Source: Bacteroidales bacterium UBA5371 | GTDB taxonomy: Bacteria > Bacteroidota > Bacteroidia > Bacteroidales > P3 | Assembly (NCBI GenBank): GCA_002407855.1 | Contig: DHPF01000012.1 | Coordinates: 1 to 64,000, forward strand | DNA: 64,000 nucleotides | Direction of reading: 5' to 3' | Shown here: positions 8,713 to 18,450 of the stretch, in pieces | Layout: every line of letters starts with the position of its first letter | How positions within the stretch are numbered: the stretch's first letter is position 1 | The notes under the pieces: generated by a model | Databases searched by the model: none | The model's input: only the letters and a program-made list of their open reading frames with translations | Told to the model about the DNA's origin: nothing | Position numbers and translations under genes: made by a program

Positions 8713-9942
8713 TTACCTAATAAAATGTTTTGCCTTTGAAATAATTTCATCTTCATTAGGGATTACTCTGTTTTCCATTAATATATCACCATTGCAAATA
8801 ACAGTTTCAATACAACGGCTATCTGCTGAGTAAACCCAATTAGATATTAGATTGTGATTAGGAATTAAACGTTCATTATTCAAATCTACAATCAAGCAAT
8901 CTGCTAATTTCCCTTCCTTAATCTTTCCTGAATTAATGTTCATTGCTTCTGCACCATATTTTGTTGCCCATGCAAATATTTCATTAGCAGATAAGAGTGA
9001 AGTATCATTGTATGCAACCTTTGCAAGTAAGGCAGCAAACTTCATTTCTTCCATCATAGAAAGATTATTGTTAGAACTTACGCCATCAGTTCCCAAACAA
9101 ACTCTGCAATCATACTTATGAATTAAAGGAACATTGAAGAAGCCAGAGGCTAACTTCATATTTGAACAAGGATTATGAACAATTGTAACTCCTTTGCTTC
9201 CGAGTATTTCGGCATCTTTTTCTGTTAAATGAACACAATGTGCAGCAATTGTATTATTGTCCAAAACACCTATTGAGTTAAGAAATTCCACAGGAGTTAA
9301 TCCATTATTGGCTTTTTTACAATCCTTAACCTCTTTTAATGTTTCAGAAAGATGAGTATGAAATTTCAAATTCTTTGCTTTCGAAATCTTGTGCAGCTCT
9401 TGATATAAGTCTTTTCCAACTGTATAAATTGCATGAGGAGCAACGCTTATATTGATTAGTTCCGAACTTTGCTCAAATTGATTAATAAACTCTATGCTTT
9501 CTTCTACTTCTTTCTTCCCTCTCTCTTCTATAAAGCTGATACCAATATTGGCTCTTATCTTCATGTCTTGGGCTGCCCTAATAATCTCTTTGTGGTACCA
9601 ATACATATCTAAAAAGAATACTGTTCCCGAACGGATCATTTCCAATATTGCAAGTCGAGTACCATTGTAAATATCTTCCGAAGTAAGCTTAGCCTCTTGG
9701 GGCCATATATACTCTGAAAGCCATTGAAACAACCGCATATCATCTCCATAACCACGCAAAAGAGTCATAGCAGAATGTGTATGCATATTATAGAAAGGTT
9801 GTATTATAGCCTTATTTGTTCCGTCAATAATCTTATCAGCTTTAATGTTGATATTATCTCCTATTTCTTTAAAGATATTACCTTCAATCAGAATATCAAC
9901 TATTCTGTTCTTTAAGCTTATATTTTTTATTAGTATTGTCAT
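8713..9942 (-). CDS. mtaD: Amidohydrolase, 5-methylthioadenosine/S-adenosylhomocysteine deaminase type
   Basis: This is a metal-dependent deaminase of the TRZ/ATZ amidohydrolase group, 409 residues. Metal ligands can be placed at HTH (54-56, in YNMHTHSAMTLLRG), the HTH of KFHTHLSE near 195, the His of AAHCVHLTE near 230, and Asp of LGTDGVSSNN near 280. The MTLLRGYGDD stretch after the first HTH is typical of MTA/SAH deaminases rather than guanine or cytosine deaminases. The family opens adenine-type nucleosides to inosine forms in SAM by-product recycling. It follows the coiled-coil gene by 5 bases and is probably in its operon. Exact substrate is inferred. Confidence 0.85.
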   Translation of the reverse strand: MTILIKNISLKNRIVDILIEGNIFKEIGDNINIKADKIIDGTNKAIIQPFYNMHTHSAMTLLRGYGDDMRLFQWLSEYIWPQEAKLTSEDIYNGTRLAILEMIRSGTVFFLDMYWYHKEIIRAAQDMKIRANIGISFIEERGKKEVEESIEFINQFEQSSELINISVAPHAIYTVGKDLYQELHKISKAKNLKFHTHLSETLKEVKDCKKANNGLTPVEFLNSIGVLDNNTIAAHCVHLTEKDAEILGSKGVTIVHNPCSNMKLASGFFNVPLIHKYDCRVCLGTDGVSSNNNLSMMEEMKFAALLAKVAYNDTSLLSANEIFAWATKYGAEAMNINSGKIKEGKLADCLIVDLNNERLIPNHNLISNWVYSADSRCIETVICNGDILMENRVIPNEDEIISKAKHFIR

Positions 9943-9947
9943 GATAT

Positions 9948-11306
9948 TTATTTTTTACCTATATATGATAGGAACTCAAAGTCTAAGGAAAGAGAAATAA
10001 AAGGAGTAACCTTCCATTGTTTAGTTGTTTGAATAGACCAACCAGGTTTTAAAGCCTGTCCTTCCTTATTAAATTCTTCTGCAAGTAGAGTATATTCGGC
10101 AATATTAGTACCTACTGCAATATGAAAGAAATCTAAGAAACGATAAGACCCTCCTATATAAAAATTTTTAAAGAGATTGCTTCCTCCAAAGCCAACATAT
10201 AAAGAAATATCTGAGGCAAATTTATCATCGGGCTTGGTTAAATCGTAAAGCATAACAGAGGCTCCTGTTATAAAATCAAAATCTACCTTAGAAGAGTTTC
10301 TATTTACAACAATATTCTCATAGCCTGTTTCTGTTGCTCTTGGAACAATGTCCCACACAGGACTAGGATATCTCATTGCACTACCTTGAATAACTCTTAC
10401 CTTCTTTTTTCTTCCTGTTGCTTGGGCTATTTTAGCTTCTGCCTCAGCAGCTCTTTGTTTAGTATATTTAAGCTCTTCTGTTAGTTTGAGAAGAGTCTTT
10501 TCTGTTTCAACAAGTTTGTTCCTAAGAGTATCTGCCATAAGATAGTATTTGTCTTTTTCTTGGATAACCTTTGCTAAATTAGTATTCTTCTCATTAATAG
10601 AAGCATCTTTCTCGTCTATATTCTTTTGCAATAAACCAATTTCCTTATCCTTGCCTTCTATTTGGGCATTCTTTGATTGAACTTGCCCCTCTATCTTTGT
10701 CTTATCAATATTAGATGTATTTATAGCCTCCTTATACAATTGTTCTTTCTCTGTAAAGAGTATTTCTTTCTCATTTAGTATCTTTATCTTCTCTTCCAAT
10801 AGAGTATTTTTCTCATTAAGCTGAAATCTAAATTCCTTATTTAATAGTACAAGAGTGTCATTTATATTCTTTAAACTAATACTATTTGCTCTTAATTCAT
10901 CAATCTCTAAGGAAAGTCTTAAAGTGTCATCAATAAACTGAGTTTTTTGAGAAGCTATCTCATTTTTCAATTCCTCATAATCCCCTAATAGCTTAGCGTT
11001 TTGGATTTCCATCTGTTTTATTGTGTATTCCCCTTTTTCAAAATTAATTTGAAGGCTATCATACTTGTTAATTAAAGAATTATAGTTAGTTTGCAAAGAA
11101 TCATAATTGGCTTTAAGAGTGTTTGCTTTTTCAATCTGATACATTATAGTATCCTCTTCAAGAAGCTCTTCTTCTTGAAACAAGATATTATTAATTATCT
11201 CTTCTTGTGGAATTGTATCCGTTAAAACTATTGTATCCGATTGAGAAAAAGCAGATAAACTAATAGTTAATATAAAACAACAAAGAAAGGTTTTTAAGAA
11301 ATGCAT
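9948..11306 (-). CDS. Exported coiled-coil protein with C-terminal beta-strand domain, function unknown
   Basis: No named family is recognised. The protein has 452 residues: a signal peptide (FLCCFILTISLSAFSQ), an acidic linker, then a long Glu/Lys/Asn-rich coiled coil from about residue 50 to 300, with KNTLLEEK-like heptads. A basic stretch GRKKKVRV follows near 300, then a C-terminal domain of about 145 residues with alternating strands (LYVGFGGSNLF, YIGGSYRFLDFF, ISLSLDFEFL) resembling part of an outer-membrane barrel. It is likely anchored in the outer membrane with the coiled coil in the periplasm. It heads a transcription unit with mtaD, 5 bases apart. Confidence 0.7.
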   Translation of the reverse strand: MHFLKTFLCCFILTISLSAFSQSDTIVLTDTIPQEEIINNILFQEEELLEEDTIMYQIEKANTLKANYDSLQTNYNSLINKYDSLQINFEKGEYTIKQMEIQNAKLLGDYEELKNEIASQKTQFIDDTLRLSLEIDELRANSISLKNINDTLVLLNKEFRFQLNEKNTLLEEKIKILNEKEILFTEKEQLYKEAINTSNIDKTKIEGQVQSKNAQIEGKDKEIGLLQKNIDEKDASINEKNTNLAKVIQEKDKYYLMADTLRNKLVETEKTLLKLTEELKYTKQRAAEAEAKIAQATGRKKKVRVIQGSAMRYPSPVWDIVPRATETGYENIVVNRNSSKVDFDFITGASVMLYDLTKPDDKFASDISLYVGFGGSNLFKNFYIGGSYRFLDFFHIAVGTNIAEYTLLAEEFNKEGQALKPGWSIQTTKQWKVTPFISLSLDFEFLSYIGKK

Positions 11307-11337
11307 CCTCTACACTTAGTAAATAATTATTAGTTTG

Positions 11338-11345
11338 CAAAGATA
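11338..11345 (-). promoter_or_regulatory. -7 box for the coiled-coil protein gene
   Basis: Minus-strand TATCTTTG lies 31 bases upstream of the start codon at 11306 and matches the TAnnTTTG consensus. It sits in the 45-bp gap after the YqaA-like gene. Confidence 0.5.
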
Positions 11346-11351
11346 ATAAAA

Positions 11352-11807
11352 TTAAAACAATTGCATTATACCACCCACAATAGAAAAGCGAACAAGTCTT
11401 CCTATTGACATATATAAACAAGAAAGCCAAGGGTTAATTCTCATAAAGCCCAGACCAATAGCAATTACATCGCCAATAAATGGTAGCCAAGCAAAAAAGC
11501 CAATAATAGGTCCCCAACGCTTAATTCTTTCTTGAAATTTCTCAACCTTTTCTCTTGGAGTGTGGAAGTATTTCTCTATCCATTGCCATTTGCCTAAATA
11601 ACCAATTCCATAAGAGGTCATCCCCCCCAAAGAGTTTCCTAAGGTTGCAATTAGAACACATAAAATAGGGTTTAGCCCAAGGGCTATCAGAGTAACAAGA
11701 AATACCTCAGAGCCCAAAGGAACAATAGTTGAACTTAGGAAAGTTGCTAAAAACAATCCCCAATACCCATATTCTATAACAAATTCTGTAATCGTTTCTA
11801 CAAACAT
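11352..11807 (-). CDS. YqaA-like small membrane protein (DedA/SNARE-associated superfamily)
   Basis: This is a polytopic membrane protein of 151 residues related to YqaA, a short relative of DedA. Hydrophobic segments lie at roughly 12-30, 35-55, 95-115 and 125-148. Family marks include GLFLATFLSSTIVPLGSE near 16-34 and GNSLGGMTSYGIGY near 57-70. Related DedA proteins support membrane homeostasis, and for some lipid carrier recycling is proposed; no specific role is shown here. The start codon lies 4 bases after a good -7 box, so the transcript may have no leader. Confidence 0.85.
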   Translation of the reverse strand: MFVETITEFVIEYGYWGLFLATFLSSTIVPLGSEVFLVTLIALGLNPILCVLIATLGNSLGGMTSYGIGYLGKWQWIEKYFHTPREKVEKFQERIKRWGPIIGFFAWLPFIGDVIAIGLGFMRINPWLSCLYMSIGRLVRFSIVGGIMQLF

Positions 11808-11811
11808 TGTG

Positions 11812-11819
11812 CAAAATTA
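11812..11819 (-). promoter_or_regulatory. -7 box for the YqaA-like gene, leaderless candidate
   Basis: Minus-strand TAATTTTG ends 4 bases before the ATG at 11807. With a start site about five bases beyond the box, transcription would begin at or next to the A of the start codon. Confidence 0.5.
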
Positions 11820-11917
11820 AACATAATTATGTAAGTGATATATGAATAATTAAAAAAATGTAGTTCATTTATAGAAAATAGATTAAGGGTTTGAACGATT
11901 GACTACTTAATTCGGAT

Positions 11918-12001
11918 TTTTAACTTTTGATTTCATTAAATTAACTCTTGATTTCGCTAAATTATCTTTTGATTCTAATTTTTTGAATCTTCGTTTCATT
12001 T
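11918..12001. repeat. 21-bp intergenic repeat array (four units)
   Basis: Units begin at 11918, 11939, 11960 and 11981. The first three share CTTTTGATT or CTCTTGATT; the fourth uses GAATCTTCGTTTCATT. The array lies between the divergent promoters of the YqaA-like gene and the TetR gene. The rest of 11820-12210 is AT-rich and shows no other clear element. Confidence 0.8.
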
Positions 12002-12210
12002 TACCCACTTTTAAATAATAGTAGATTGAATTCTTACATTCTTTTAGTTATATAATAGTTCTTTGAGTGTTATTTTAAGTATAGAATATTATTTTTATTT
12101 TTGTGTATAATTTATTTTATACCAATTATATAAAATCTTCTTCACAAAGAATTAATACAGATTTCACAATTAAAAAATGTAAAAACTTTTTTAGTTTTGA
12201 AAGTTTTCTT

Positions 12211-12218
12211 TATTTTTG
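12211..12218 (+). promoter_or_regulatory. -7 box for the efflux operon
   Basis: TATTTTTG is followed by CACCC and lies 21 bases upstream of the regulator start at 12240. A similar TTTTGCACCC junction occurs at 19814 and on the minus strand at the cobalamin riboswitch promoter. Confidence 0.55.
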
Positions 12219-12239
12219 CACCCTTATTTAAAAATAGAG

Positions 12240-12854
12240 ATGGAAGTAAAAGAAAGAATAATCCAAGAAATGAATAGGTTGATTTTGACCAAGAGTTGTA
12301 AGTTGATTACAATGGACGAAGTAGCCAGTAATTTAGGGATTTCAAAACGAACACTATATGAAAATTTCAAGGATAAAAATCAGTTAATCCATGAGAGCAT
12401 AAGTGATCAATTTAAAAAGGCTCATAAAGAGGTAGAAAAAATTATTCAAAAGAGCGAAAATACCCTTGTTTCCTTTATGCTAATTACAATTAAGGCTAAT
12501 CAATCTGTTACAAATATGGCTTATGATAATATTAATGATATAAAAAAATATTATCCTAAAATCTATGATGATGTGCTTTTAAATCACATTGATGTGCAAA
12601 AGAAAAACACTACCAGACTTCTAAGAAAGGCTATTGAAGAAGGCCTTATAATTAAAAGGGTTGATATTAACCTACTTCAAAATATGTTAAGATTCTATAT
12701 CTTTCAATGTTCCAAAAGAGAGTATATGCTTTTAGACCCAACTTTATCTGCTTCAAAACTATTCAATATTCAACTTTTTATTACCATTAGAGGTATCTCT
12801 ACCCCAAAAGGAATTGAAATTATAGACAAATACCAAGATATTATTTTTAATTAA
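12240..12854 (+). CDS. TetR/AcrR-family regulator of the efflux operon
   Basis: This is a DNA-binding regulator of 204 residues, and probably controls the efflux genes that follow 19 bases downstream. The N-terminal helix-turn-helix is clear: residues 20-45 with LITMDEVASNLGISKRTLYE then FKDKNQLI. The remainder is an alpha-helical ligand-binding domain with no recognisable specificity. A longer reading from a TTG at 12216 was rejected because that codon lies inside the promoter box; the ATG at 12240 is preceded by AAAATAGAG. As first gene of the operon it is likely to regulate its own transcription. Confidence 0.9.
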   Translation: MEVKERIIQEMNRLILTKSCKLITMDEVASNLGISKRTLYENFKDKNQLIHESISDQFKKAHKEVEKIIQKSENTLVSFMLITIKANQSVTNMAYDNINDIKKYYPKIYDDVLLNHIDVQKKNTTRLLRKAIEEGLIIKRVDINLLQNMLRFYIFQCSKREYMLLDPTLSASKLFNIQLFITIRGISTPKGIEIIDKYQDIIFN

Positions 12855-12873
12855 ACAAGATATTAACAAATAC

Positions 12874-14220
12874 ATGAAAAAGAAAATTTTAAAATTAACT
12901 ATTCTAAGCTTAGGTCTCTTTTGTGTTAGCTTAAATTCTATTGGTCAAGATTCAGTCTTGCATTTAGATTTAGAAACAGCACTTAAAATAGCGCATGACA
13001 ATAATCCTACAATTAAAATTGCGGATATAGAAGTACAAAGAGTTGATTATGCAAAAAAAGAAGCCATTGGAGCTTTGCTCCCTTCTGTAAATGCTGTTGG
13101 GCAATATACAGATAACGTAATGAAACAAGTTATGTTTATGCCAGAAAGCTTTGCCGCTCTTATGGGAGGCCAAAAATATATGGAAATTGGCTATAAGAAT
13201 TCATTTGTAGGAAATGTTAGTGCTCAGCTCCCATTAATTAACTTTTCCATCTGGCAAAACATCAAAAACAAACAAAACGATATTGACATTATTCTTGAAA
13301 AGTCAAGAGCCTCTAAAATAGAGATGACAAAACAAGTGAAAGATGCTTATTATGGAGTTTTATTATCTAAAAGTTCATTGAAGGTTTTAGAGCAAAGCCA
13401 TAAGAATGCACTTGAAACTCTTAAAAATATAGAAAACTCATATAAACAAGGGGTTGTTTCAGAATACGATTTCATAAGAGCACAAGTAAATGTTAATAAT
13501 CTTAATCCAGCTCTTATAAATGCAAAAAATGGAGTTGAATTAGCGATTATGCAATTAAGAATGATACTTTCTTTACCTGCTGAACAGAAAATTGAAACAA
13601 ACGAAACCTTAGAAACTTATAGCAATAAGCTAACTTTGGCTGTGCAAATGGATAATCAAACAATATTGGAGCAAAACTCAGATTTAAGGATTTTAGACTA
13701 TAATATAGTTGGACTACAAAACCAATTGAAGTTAATAAACACTCAGCACCTTCCAATGCTTTCAGCTTCAAGTAGCTACTTATATCAAACCCAAGCAGAA
13801 GATTTTAAATTTAAAGATTACAATTGGGTAGGCTCTGCTTCCATTGGGCTACAACTTACAGTCCCTTTGTTTGCAGGTATGCAGAAAGTTAATCAAGCCA
13901 AACAGGTTAAAATGGCTATTAAAGGGCTTCAAATACAGAGAGAATATGCAAAAGAAGGTATAAATCTACAAGTTCAAGCTGCAATTAATCAAATGAATGC
14001 TGCAAAAGAGCAATTGAATGTTAATAAAGATGCCATTAAGCAAGCAGAAAGAGGATATGAAATAGCCAAAGTTCGATATCAGGTTGGTTCTGGAACAATT
14101 TTGGAACTAAACGACTCAGAGCTTTCCCTAACACAATCAAGTTTAAATTATCAACAATCATTATATAATTTTCTATCTGCACAAGCCAATTTAGAGAAAA
14201 TAATGGGGACAAAAGAATAA
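12874..14220 (+). CDS. TolC-family outer-membrane efflux protein
   Basis: This is the outer-membrane channel of a tripartite exporter, 448 residues with a signal peptide ending near SIGQDS. It shows the duplicated TolC pattern: LDLETALKIAHDNNPTIKIADIEVQ near 32-55, long helices, and a second half with IGLQLTVPLFAG near 325-336. The C-terminal repeat includes ELNDSELSLTQSSLNY. It belongs with the adaptor and RND pump encoded next, 50 bases downstream. Exported compounds cannot be inferred. Confidence 0.92.
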   Translation: MKKKILKLTILSLGLFCVSLNSIGQDSVLHLDLETALKIAHDNNPTIKIADIEVQRVDYAKKEAIGALLPSVNAVGQYTDNVMKQVMFMPESFAALMGGQKYMEIGYKNSFVGNVSAQLPLINFSIWQNIKNKQNDIDIILEKSRASKIEMTKQVKDAYYGVLLSKSSLKVLEQSHKNALETLKNIENSYKQGVVSEYDFIRAQVNVNNLNPALINAKNGVELAIMQLRMILSLPAEQKIETNETLETYSNKLTLAVQMDNQTILEQNSDLRILDYNIVGLQNQLKLINTQHLPMLSASSSYLYQTQAEDFKFKDYNWVGSASIGLQLTVPLFAGMQKVNQAKQVKMAIKGLQIQREYAKEGINLQVQAAINQMNAAKEQLNVNKDAIKQAERGYEIAKVRYQVGSGTILELNDSELSLTQSSLNYQQSLYNFLSAQANLEKIMGTKE

Positions 14221-14270
14221 AGTTTAAGAAATAATAGAATAATAAAGAAATATAAAAACATAAAAATACA

Positions 14271-15278
14271 ATGAAAAGAATATTTTATTTAATTGTAGCT
14301 TTTTCAGTATTAATGGCTGCATGTACAAAAAAGGAAGAAAAGAAGGTTGAAACTAATGATGAAATCACAAAAGTTAAGGTAGAGCAAGTTTCAATGCAAG
14401 AAGTAGATCAGATTTATGAATTTACATCAACAGTTGATGCAGCAGTAAAAAACTTTATTTCCTCAGCCGGTGGAACCAGAATAGAGAAAATCTGGGTAGA
14501 AGTTGGTCAAAAAGTAAGCAAAGGTCAAAAGCTTGTAACAATGGAAAACACCAATTTATACACAGCTCAAACTCAATTGGCAAATTTACAAAACGAAGTA
14601 AGTAGAATGGAAGCCTTGTATGCAAGTGGAGGTATTTCAAAACAACAACTTGACCAAATCAAAACACAAGAAGAAGTAGCCAAAAAGAATATTGACAATC
14701 TTCAAACTAATATTACTTTAACATCACCAATTTCAGGGATCATAACGATGAGAAATTTTGATAATGGAGATATTTCAGGAGCTCAACCAATTCTTCAAGT
14801 AATGCAAATTTCTCCGGTTAAGCTTAAATTTAATATTAATGAGACTTTCTATAATAAAGTAAAGGTTGGTATGATTGTTAAAACAAAGGTAGATGTTTTT
14901 GAGCAGGAAGAATTCTCTGGTAAAATAAGTCTAATTGCTCCAATTATTGACCCGCTTACCAGAACATTTATGGTTGAAGCTCAATTTACAAATGCAAATC
15001 AGAAGCTTCGCCCTGGAATGTTCGGAAGAGTAGAGTTGAATCTTGGAAAAGCCAATAAAGTTATCGTTCCTGATAAAGCAATCATCAAACAAAGTGGAAC
15101 AAACAACAAATTTGTCTTTATAGAAAAAGGAGGTATTGTTGAGTACCGCCAGGTTGAACTTGGACGACGTTTAGGTGATAAATACGAATTATTAAGTGGA
15201 GTTAATGATGGCGAAAAAGTAGTTATCTCAGGACAAACTCGCCTAATTGACGGTAAAAAGGTTGAAGTTGTAAAATAA
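14271..15278 (+). CDS. RND efflux periplasmic adaptor (membrane fusion lipoprotein)
   Basis: This adaptor joins the inner-membrane RND pump to the TolC-like channel. It has 335 residues and a lipoprotein signal with Cys18 in LMAACTKK. The order is typical: first lipoyl half (KIWVEVGQKVSKGQKLVTME, about 72-91), a short alpha hairpin (about 95-145), second lipoyl half (TSPISGIITMRNFDNGDIS), a beta-barrel domain and the membrane-proximal end. The hairpin is short, as in MexA-like adaptors of Bacteroidota. It lies between the TolC and RND genes with gaps of 50 and 25 bases. Confidence 0.93.
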   Translation: MKRIFYLIVAFSVLMAACTKKEEKKVETNDEITKVKVEQVSMQEVDQIYEFTSTVDAAVKNFISSAGGTRIEKIWVEVGQKVSKGQKLVTMENTNLYTAQTQLANLQNEVSRMEALYASGGISKQQLDQIKTQEEVAKKNIDNLQTNITLTSPISGIITMRNFDNGDISGAQPILQVMQISPVKLKFNINETFYNKVKVGMIVKTKVDVFEQEEFSGKISLIAPIIDPLTRTFMVEAQFTNANQKLRPGMFGRVELNLGKANKVIVPDKAIIKQSGTNNKFVFIEKGGIVEYRQVELGRRLGDKYELLSGVNDGEKVVISGQTRLIDGKKVEVVK

Positions 15279-15303
15279 AAAGTGAATTTTAGAGAGTTAG
15301 AAA

Positions 15304-18300
15304 ATGAAAATATACGAATCATCCGTTAAAAAACCTATTACAACTGCAATTATATTTGTTGCTGTTGTAATTTTAGGCTTATTTTCTCTTAATAAGTTAA
15401 GCATTGATATGCTTCCTGAAATAGAGATGAACCAAGCCATCGTACTTGTTACTTATCCTGGTGCAAGTGCAGAAGATGTAGAAAACAATGTTACCAAGGC
15501 CTTAGAAACTGTTCTTAGTACCGTTAGTGATTTAAAGAAAATCACATCAACTTCTAAAGAAAATGTAGCTGTTATTACTGTTGAATTTAACTGGGGAACT
15601 AATATTGATGACGCAGCTAATGATATGAGGGATAAGATTGAATTAGTAAAGCAAGTTCTTCCTGATGGAGCATCTAATCCAATGATATTAAAACTTAGCA
15701 CTGATATGATGCCGGTAGTTATTTATTCTGCTACTGCTGATGAAAGTTCACAAGCTCTCTATAAAATCTTAGATGAAGGTGTTGCAAACCCATTAAACCG
15801 TATTAATGGTGTTGGAGCAGTTTCTATTTCGGGAGCTCCTCAAAGAGAAATTAGCGTTAATATTGACCCACAGAAACTTGATGCTTATAATTTAACAATA
15901 GAGCAAATTGGTTCTGCAATTGCAAGAGATAATGTCAATACTCCAGGAGGTTCAATAGATATTGGCTCAGAAACATACTCACTTCGTATTGAAGGAGAGA
16001 TGAAAGAAAGCGACCTGTTAAATAATATTGTAGTATCAAATTTTGGAGGCAAGTCGGTTTTCTTAAAAGATGTTGCAATAGTTAGAGATTCGGTTCAAGA
16101 GAAAGCACAAGAAAGCTATATAAATGGAAAGAAAGGTGCAACCCTTGTAATACAAAAACAAACAGGAGCAAACTCTGTTGATATTGTGAATAAGATTAGA
16201 AAAGAGCTCCCAAAGATTACTAAAAATCTTCCAAAGGATATTCAGTTCCATGAGGTGATGAATACCACAGATAATATTAAAAACTCTATTGCCTCCTTAG
16301 TTGAAACCGTTTTGTTAGCATTTTTATTTGTTGCAATTGTAGTATTCTTTTTCTTAGGTCAATGGAGGGCTACAATAATTATTATGCTAACAATACCTAT
16401 TTCACTTATTGCCTCATTTATTTACCTCTTACTGACAGGGAATACAATTAACGTTATTTCTCTTTCGGCTTTATCCATTGCAATTGGTATGGTCGTTGAT
16501 GATGCAATTGTTGTCTTAGAAAATATTTCAACTCACGTTGAAAAGGGAGCTCGTCCAAGAGAAGCTGCCATTTATGGAACTAATGAAGTTGGTGTTGCTG
16601 TTATAGCTTCTACTCTAACTATTTTTGCAGTATTTCTTCCTTTCACCATGATGGGAGGAATGGCTGGAATTATGTTCTCTCAATTAGGTTGGATGGTTTG
16701 TATTGTTATGGCAGTATCTCTTATTTGTGCACTCACACTAATACCAATGCTAAGCTCTATAATGATAAATAAAGATAGAAAGAGTTCTAAATTATTTGAA
16801 AAGCTATATTCTCCTATTAGAAAACTATTAGATAAATTCGATAATATTTATTCCTCATCACTTTCTTGGGTTGTACGCCACAAAACTTTTACCATTATAG
16901 CAGGAGTTCTTGTTTTTGCAGGTTCTATTCTATTAGCATCACGAATAGGCTCAGAATTTATTCCTGCATCAGATAATAGCCAAATTTCAGGTAACTTTGA
17001 GCTGCCTATTGGTGCTAATGTTGAAAGAACAAAGGTAATTGCATCTCAATTTGAAAAAGTAGTAAAAGAGAAATATCCTGAGATAATAACCTTTACCTAT
17101 ACCGTAGGCACACCTTCCGAAGATGACGATAATTCTTGGGCTCAAATGCAAACCTCTGGCTCAAATTATGTTTCGTTTAGACTTAAACTATGTGATATAG
17201 ATGATAGAGAAAGAGATATTTTTGAGATTTCCGAAGGGTTACGTAAGGAGTTATCATCTTATCCTGAACTATACAGATATAATATTTTGCCAGGAGGCGG
17301 CGGAGGAATGACTTCGGGCTCCACTGTTGATGTTGAAATTTTAGGATACGACTTTGAAGAAACCGAGAAAATTGCAAAAGAAATTAAGGATAAAATGTCC
17401 AAGATTAAAGGTTTGAGAGATATTACTATAAGTCGTGAAGACTATAAACCTCAATATCAAATAGAATTTGACAGAGAAAAATTGGCACTCAATGGTCTCA
17501 ATGTTGCAACAGCTTCAACCTTTATTCGTAATCGTATGAATGGAATGACAGCATCTTTGTTTAGAGAAGATGGGGATGAATATAAAATAAAGGTTCGTTA
17601 CGATAGGGCTAATCGTCAATCAATAGAAGACATTGAAAATATATCTATTTACAATACCTCAGGAAAAGCAATCAGGTTAAATGAAGTTGCAAAAATTGAA
17701 GAAAAGTTTTCTCCTCCTTCCATTGAACGTCAAGACAGAGAACGTATTATTAAGGTTAAATCAACTCTTTATGGAGAAACTCTTGACAAAGCAACTGCTA
17801 ACATGCAAGCAGAGATAGATAAAATGGACATTCCTTCTCATATAGGAGTGCAAATAGGAGGTACAATTGTAGATCAACAAGAATCCTTCTCCGATATGGG
17901 AACACTTGCACTCTTAATCATAATGTTAGTATATGTTGTAATGGCTGCACAATTTGAATCCTTACGCTACCCATTCATAATTATGTTTGCAATTCCATTT
18001 GCCCTTACAGGAGTGCTTGTTGCTCTATTTTTAACAGGAGAAACTCTAAATATGATGAGTGCAATGGGAAGTATAATGCTTATTGGTATTGTTGTGAAGA
18101 ATGGAATTGTGCTTGTGGATTATATTAATCTTAATCGTGAAAGAGGAATGAGTATTGTTTCGGCAGTAGTTAGCGGAGGAAAATCTCGTTTGCGTCCTGT
18201 GCTTATGACAACAGCAACAACCGTTTTGGGAATGTTGCCTATGGCAATAGGGATTGGAGAAGGTTCCGAACTATGGCAGCCGATGGGTATTGTGATTGTT

Positions 18301-18429
18301 GGAGGGCTAACATTCTCAACTCTTATTACTCTTATCTTTATTCCAACTCTCTATTGCGTGTTTGCATCAAGAGAAGTAAAAAGGTATAGAAATAAAAACA
18401 AACTAAAATTAAATCGTAGAGCAGTATAA
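15304..18429 (+). CDS. RND-family inner-membrane multidrug transporter (HAE1/AcrB type)
   Basis: This proton-driven pump of the AcrB class has 1041 residues, the usual length. The paired aspartates for proton transfer are seen as Asp399-Asp400 in IAIGMVVDDAIVVLENI, within transmembrane helix 4. The twofold repeat of one helix, a large periplasmic porter domain, then five to six helices appears twice, the second cluster around residues 870-1020. A Gly-rich loop GGGGGMTSG occurs near 662-670. The composition argues for hydrophobic and amphiphilic drug export rather than heavy-metal export, but substrates are not determinable. Confidence 0.94.
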   Translation: MKIYESSVKKPITTAIIFVAVVILGLFSLNKLSIDMLPEIEMNQAIVLVTYPGASAEDVENNVTKALETVLSTVSDLKKITSTSKENVAVITVEFNWGTNIDDAANDMRDKIELVKQVLPDGASNPMILKLSTDMMPVVIYSATADESSQALYKILDEGVANPLNRINGVGAVSISGAPQREISVNIDPQKLDAYNLTIEQIGSAIARDNVNTPGGSIDIGSETYSLRIEGEMKESDLLNNIVVSNFGGKSVFLKDVAIVRDSVQEKAQESYINGKKGATLVIQKQTGANSVDIVNKIRKELPKITKNLPKDIQFHEVMNTTDNIKNSIASLVETVLLAFLFVAIVVFFFLGQWRATIIIMLTIPISLIASFIYLLLTGNTINVISLSALSIAIGMVVDDAIVVLENISTHVEKGARPREAAIYGTNEVGVAVIASTLTIFAVFLPFTMMGGMAGIMFSQLGWMVCIVMAVSLICALTLIPMLSSIMINKDRKSSKLFEKLYSPIRKLLDKFDNIYSSSLSWVVRHKTFTIIAGVLVFAGSILLASRIGSEFIPASDNSQISGNFELPIGANVERTKVIASQFEKVVKEKYPEIITFTYTVGTPSEDDDNSWAQMQTSGSNYVSFRLKLCDIDDRERDIFEISEGLRKELSSYPELYRYNILPGGGGGMTSGSTVDVEILGYDFEETEKIAKEIKDKMSKIKGLRDITISREDYKPQYQIEFDREKLALNGLNVATASTFIRNRMNGMTASLFREDGDEYKIKVRYDRANRQSIEDIENISIYNTSGKAIRLNEVAKIEEKFSPPSIERQDRERIIKVKSTLYGETLDKATANMQAEIDKMDIPSHIGVQIGGTIVDQQESFSDMGTLALLIIMLVYVVMAAQFESLRYPFIIMFAIPFALTGVLVALFLTGETLNMMSAMGSIMLIGIVVKNGIVLVDYINLNRERGMSIVSAVVSGGKSRLRPVLMTTATTVLGMLPMAIGIGEGSELWQPMGIVIVGGLTFSTLITLIFIPTLYCVFASREVKRYRNKNKLKLNRRAV

Positions 18430-18450
18430 AATAATTAAGTAGATAATAAT

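Noticed and set aside
12105..12135. TATAATT/AATTATA inverted pair as the TetR operator
   Set aside because: Composition makes such pairs common here and the spacing is unlike typical TetR operators; not strong enough to annotate.
12216..12239. Longer start (TTG at 12216) for the TetR gene
   Set aside because: The codon lies within the -7 promoter box and the added residues do not resemble the family N-terminus; ATG at 12240 used.
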